Assembly: GCA_023415595.1 (NCBI GenBank)
Contig: JAEZJW010000131.1
Span: 1-42,814 of the forward strand
Reading direction: 5' to 3'
DNA: 42,814 bases
Source: Bacillota bacterium
GTDB lineage: Bacteria; Bacillota; Clostridia; Lachnospirales; Lachnospiraceae
The notes beneath the pieces are model-generated. The model made no database searches, was not told where the DNA came from, and was given only the letters and a program-made list of their open reading frames with translations. Shown here piece after piece: positions 40,804-42,814 of the stretch (positions are counted from its first letter, which is position 1; each line of letters begins with the position of its first letter). The position numbers were made by a program, and so were the translations under genes.

Positions 40804-42558
40804 TTAAACTTCAGCATTCTTCGGATCAAAAGCCATATGATAGAGGCTAGCATAGACACCGTTCAAAGCCAAAAGCTCCTCATGGCTGCCGGACTCTTTC
40901 ATTCCTTCCTCCGTCAGTACCAGAATCCTCTTCGCATTCTTGATGGTGGTCAGTCTGTGGGCAATAACAAAGGTCGTCCTGTTCTTTGCCAGCTTCTCAA
41001 GGGAATCCTGAACTACCTTCTCACTCTCGTTATCCAGGGAGGAGGTCGCCTCATCAAAAATCAGAACCGGAGGGTTTTTTAGGAATACCCTTGCGATACT
41101 TAATCGTTGCTTCTGACCTCCGGACAGCTTAATTCCCCTTTGTCCGATATAGGTATGATATCCGTCCGGAAGTCCCTGGATGAAATCATGGGCATTGGCA
41201 TTCTTAGCAGCCTCTATGATCTCTTCCTCTGATGCGTCCGGTTTCCCGTAGCGGATATTCTCCATCACCGTACCGGCGAACAGATAGACATCCTGCTGAA
41301 CGATTCCAATATTCTTCCTAAGAGAATTCAGTTTGATCTTTCTGATATCTGCTCCATCGAGGGTAATGCTTCCCTCGGATACTTCATAAAACCTCGGTAT
41401 CAGGCTGCACATGGTCGTCTTACCAACACCGGAGGAACCAACTAAGGCAACATACTCCCCTGCCTCCACCTTAAGGTCGATATTCCGGAACACCTCTGCT
41501 GCCGTATCCTGATACTTAAATGCTACGTTACAGAATTCAATCTCTCCCTTTACCTCCTTTAAGGTCAGGGCACCCGGCTGATCTACGATATCCGGTTCAA
41601 CCTCCAGAATATCAAAGAACCGGTCAAAACCAGTCATTCCGTTTTGGAACGACTCGGTGAAATTAATCAGCTTCTTCACCGGATCGATCAGGTTGTTGAT
41701 ATATAATAAGAAGGTCAGAAGGTCTCCGACATTAATGATCCTATGAGCGATGAACAGGCCTCCGCCTGCGATGACTGCAACATTGATCAGTCCTGTAAAA
41801 AGGGACAGCCCTGAATGGAAGGTCGACATGTTCCGGTAGCTGTTACGTTTGCTGTCAACGAACCTCCCATTCCCCTCCATAAATTTATCTATTTCCATGG
41901 ACTCATTCGCAAAGGATTTGACTACTCGGATCCCGGACAGATTATCTTCAATCCTTGCATTAATATCTGCGATCCGCTCCCTGTTCTTCCGGAAGGCCCG
42001 GCTCATCCTTTTTCTCATTTGAAAGGCAAACAGGAACATGATGGGGAGAAAAGCAAATACAATCAGTGTAAGCGGCAGGTCAATGCTGATCAGAATAACA
42101 AAGGCTCCAACGAATTTGATGATTGAGATTACGATATCTTCGGGGCCATGATGGCAAAGTTCCGAAACATCGAACAGATCATTGGTGATCCTGGACATCA
42201 GCTGACCCGTCTTCTGATTGTCATAAAAGTTAAAGGATAGCTTCTGATAATGCATGAAGAGGTCATTTCTCATATCATATTCCATCTTAGCACCCATGAT
42301 ATGTCCCTGATAGGCAGTGAAATAATTACTGACGAATTCCAGAAGCAAGAGACCAAGCATCAGAAAAAGCAGCTTAATAATTATCGGGGATGCCTGAGCA
42401 ATTTCATAATTTACTAATACGTCATTTGTTATGTATCTTACCACCATCGGATAGACCAATGAGATTGCTGCAGACAGCAGGGCGAAGAATAAGTCTGCAT
42501 AGAATAGTCCCAGGTATGGCCGGTAGTAGGATAAAAGCTTTTTCATTTTTTTGCTCAT
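40804..42558 (-). CDS. ABC exporter, fused permease-ATPase (MsbA/BmrA-like)
   Basis: A 584-residue half-transporter. Six transmembrane helices (about 15-310) with the coupling segment NDLFDVSELCHHG, then a nucleotide-binding domain with Walker A GSSGVGKTT, signature LSGGQKQR, Walker B VLIFDEATSSLD and the His switch FVIAHRLTT. It functions as a dimer exporting lipids, peptides or drugs; the substrate cannot be read. The ATG at 42558 has GGAG 6 nt upstream; an ATG four codons earlier is less likely. Only one such gene is present, so a homodimer is likely. Confidence 0.95.
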   Translation of the reverse strand: MSKKMKKLLSYYRPYLGLFYADLFFALLSAAISLVYPMVVRYITNDVLVNYEIAQASPIIIKLLFLMLGLLLLEFVSNYFTAYQGHIMGAKMEYDMRNDLFMHYQKLSFNFYDNQKTGQLMSRITNDLFDVSELCHHGPEDIVISIIKFVGAFVILISIDLPLTLIVFAFLPIMFLFAFQMRKRMSRAFRKNRERIADINARIEDNLSGIRVVKSFANESMEIDKFMEGNGRFVDSKRNSYRNMSTFHSGLSLFTGLINVAVIAGGGLFIAHRIINVGDLLTFLLYINNLIDPVKKLINFTESFQNGMTGFDRFFDILEVEPDIVDQPGALTLKEVKGEIEFCNVAFKYQDTAAEVFRNIDLKVEAGEYVALVGSSGVGKTTMCSLIPRFYEVSEGSITLDGADIRKIKLNSLRKNIGIVQQDVYLFAGTVMENIRYGKPDASEEEIIEAAKNANAHDFIQGLPDGYHTYIGQRGIKLSGGQKQRLSIARVFLKNPPVLIFDEATSSLDNESEKVVQDSLEKLAKNRTTFVIAHRLTTIKNAKRILVLTEEGMKESGSHEELLALNGVYASLYHMAFDPKNAEV

Positions 42559-42636
42559 GTCTGACTCCATTCTGCCTTAATCAAAGGCGGATCCTGCAGT
42601 AGTAAAAATTACCGGATCTGTTTCCGGATATGCAAA

Positions 42637-42664
42637 AGCGCGTTATAAGTATAACGCGCTTTTT
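42637..42664. terminator. Bidirectional terminator
   Basis: AGCGCGTTAT and ATAACGCGCT form a perfect 10-bp stem with a 4-nt loop; A tract on the left and T tract on the right make it work on both strands, including for the partial gene at the right edge. Confidence 0.88.
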
Positions 42665-42754
42665 ATTGTTAGTGTCAGTTCTATTTCAACTGTCAGCAAG
42701 ACTGATTGTGTTACCAGCCTGTAAAGTCAGTTCTGCTGATATCTTACGCATTGA

Positions 42755-42814
42755 TTATTTAGATAATCTCTTCGACAGGTCATACATATACTGATCGATA
42801 TCCTTCGTCATTGC
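42755..42814 (-). CDS. C-terminal end of an unidentified gene (right edge)
   Basis: Nineteen codons and a TAA stop read leftward from the edge, ending in DIDQYMYDLSKRLSK. The frame is open to the edge and a terminator follows about 90 nt further. The family cannot be told from so short a tail. Confidence 0.45.
   Translation of the reverse strand, partial: AMTKDIDQYMYDLSKRLSK

Noticed and set aside
1..42814. CRISPR array, integrated phage or complete insertion sequence
   Set aside because: No regularly spaced repeats, phage structural genes, integrase or transposase could be seen on either strand.

Overview
The window looks like the chromosome of an anaerobic, spore-forming Clostridium-type Firmicute, most likely a plant-polysaccharide-degrading member of the Lachnospiraceae. 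This is an inference from gene content: McsA/McsB/ClpC, a LysM-GH18 spore-type protein, a GH2 beta-galactosidase, a secreted GH10 xylanase lipoprotein, an [FeFe]-hydrogenase-like protein, a c-di-GMP-I riboswitch, low-to-moderate GC and strong GGAGG ribosome binding sites. No plasmid or phage genes, transposase or CRISPR array is visible. The accessory interest lies in regulation, structured intergenic DNA and a few damaged or divergent proteins.

Layout. 1-5.5 kb: truncated GH9-like gene (-), LysM/GH18 protein with a changed catalytic site (+), lacZ-type beta-galactosidase (+) and a terminator. 5.5-8.9 kb: DrrAB-like ABC exporter (-) divergent from a TetR regulator and a membrane protein (+), with a perfect 12-bp-arm dyad just downstream of the tetR promoter. 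8.9-9.9 kb: c-di-GMP-I riboswitch, degenerate GGDEF protein, shared terminator and tRNA-Trp (-). 9.9-16.9 kb: a stress and repair cluster transcribed leftward, gntR-mcsA-mcsB-clpC-(137 aa)-radA-(153 aa); a GntR/YtrA-type regulator stands where CtsR is usual, and a 21-bp dyad covers the promoter -10. 16.9-21.8 kb: two cell-surface genes (a membrane-anchored cohesin/cadherin-like protein and an SH3b-glucosaminidase), then a 670-bp gene-free stretch with a large imperfect palindrome and a terminator-like hairpin.

21.8-24.8 kb: purine genes purM-purN-purD (-). 25.1-30.5 kb: ABC-2 exporter pair, a long M29-type aminopeptidase, a small membrane protein and a VanZ-family protein (-). 30.85-32.1 kb: an [FeFe]-hydrogenase-like gene (+) split by one in-frame TAA. 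32.3-38.4 kb: hemerythrin, a large Ig-like surface protein with a potentially switching leader RNA, a 214-bp palindromic element, a GT4 glycosyltransferase and the GH10 xylanase lipoprotein (-). 38.6-42.8 kb: a small acidic membrane protein (+), an anti-sigma-like/ECF sigma pair, an MsbA-like ABC exporter and the tail of another gene (-).

Themes. Glycan breakdown (GH9-like, GH2, GH10) and envelope remodelling (GH18, SH3b-glucosaminidase, Ig-like protein, GT4, VanZ) dominate. Control appears to act through local repressors with clear dyads (TetR, GntR), one c-di-GMP riboswitch, one predicted leader RNA and an ECF sigma pair. All functions are read from sequence motifs; no database search was run.
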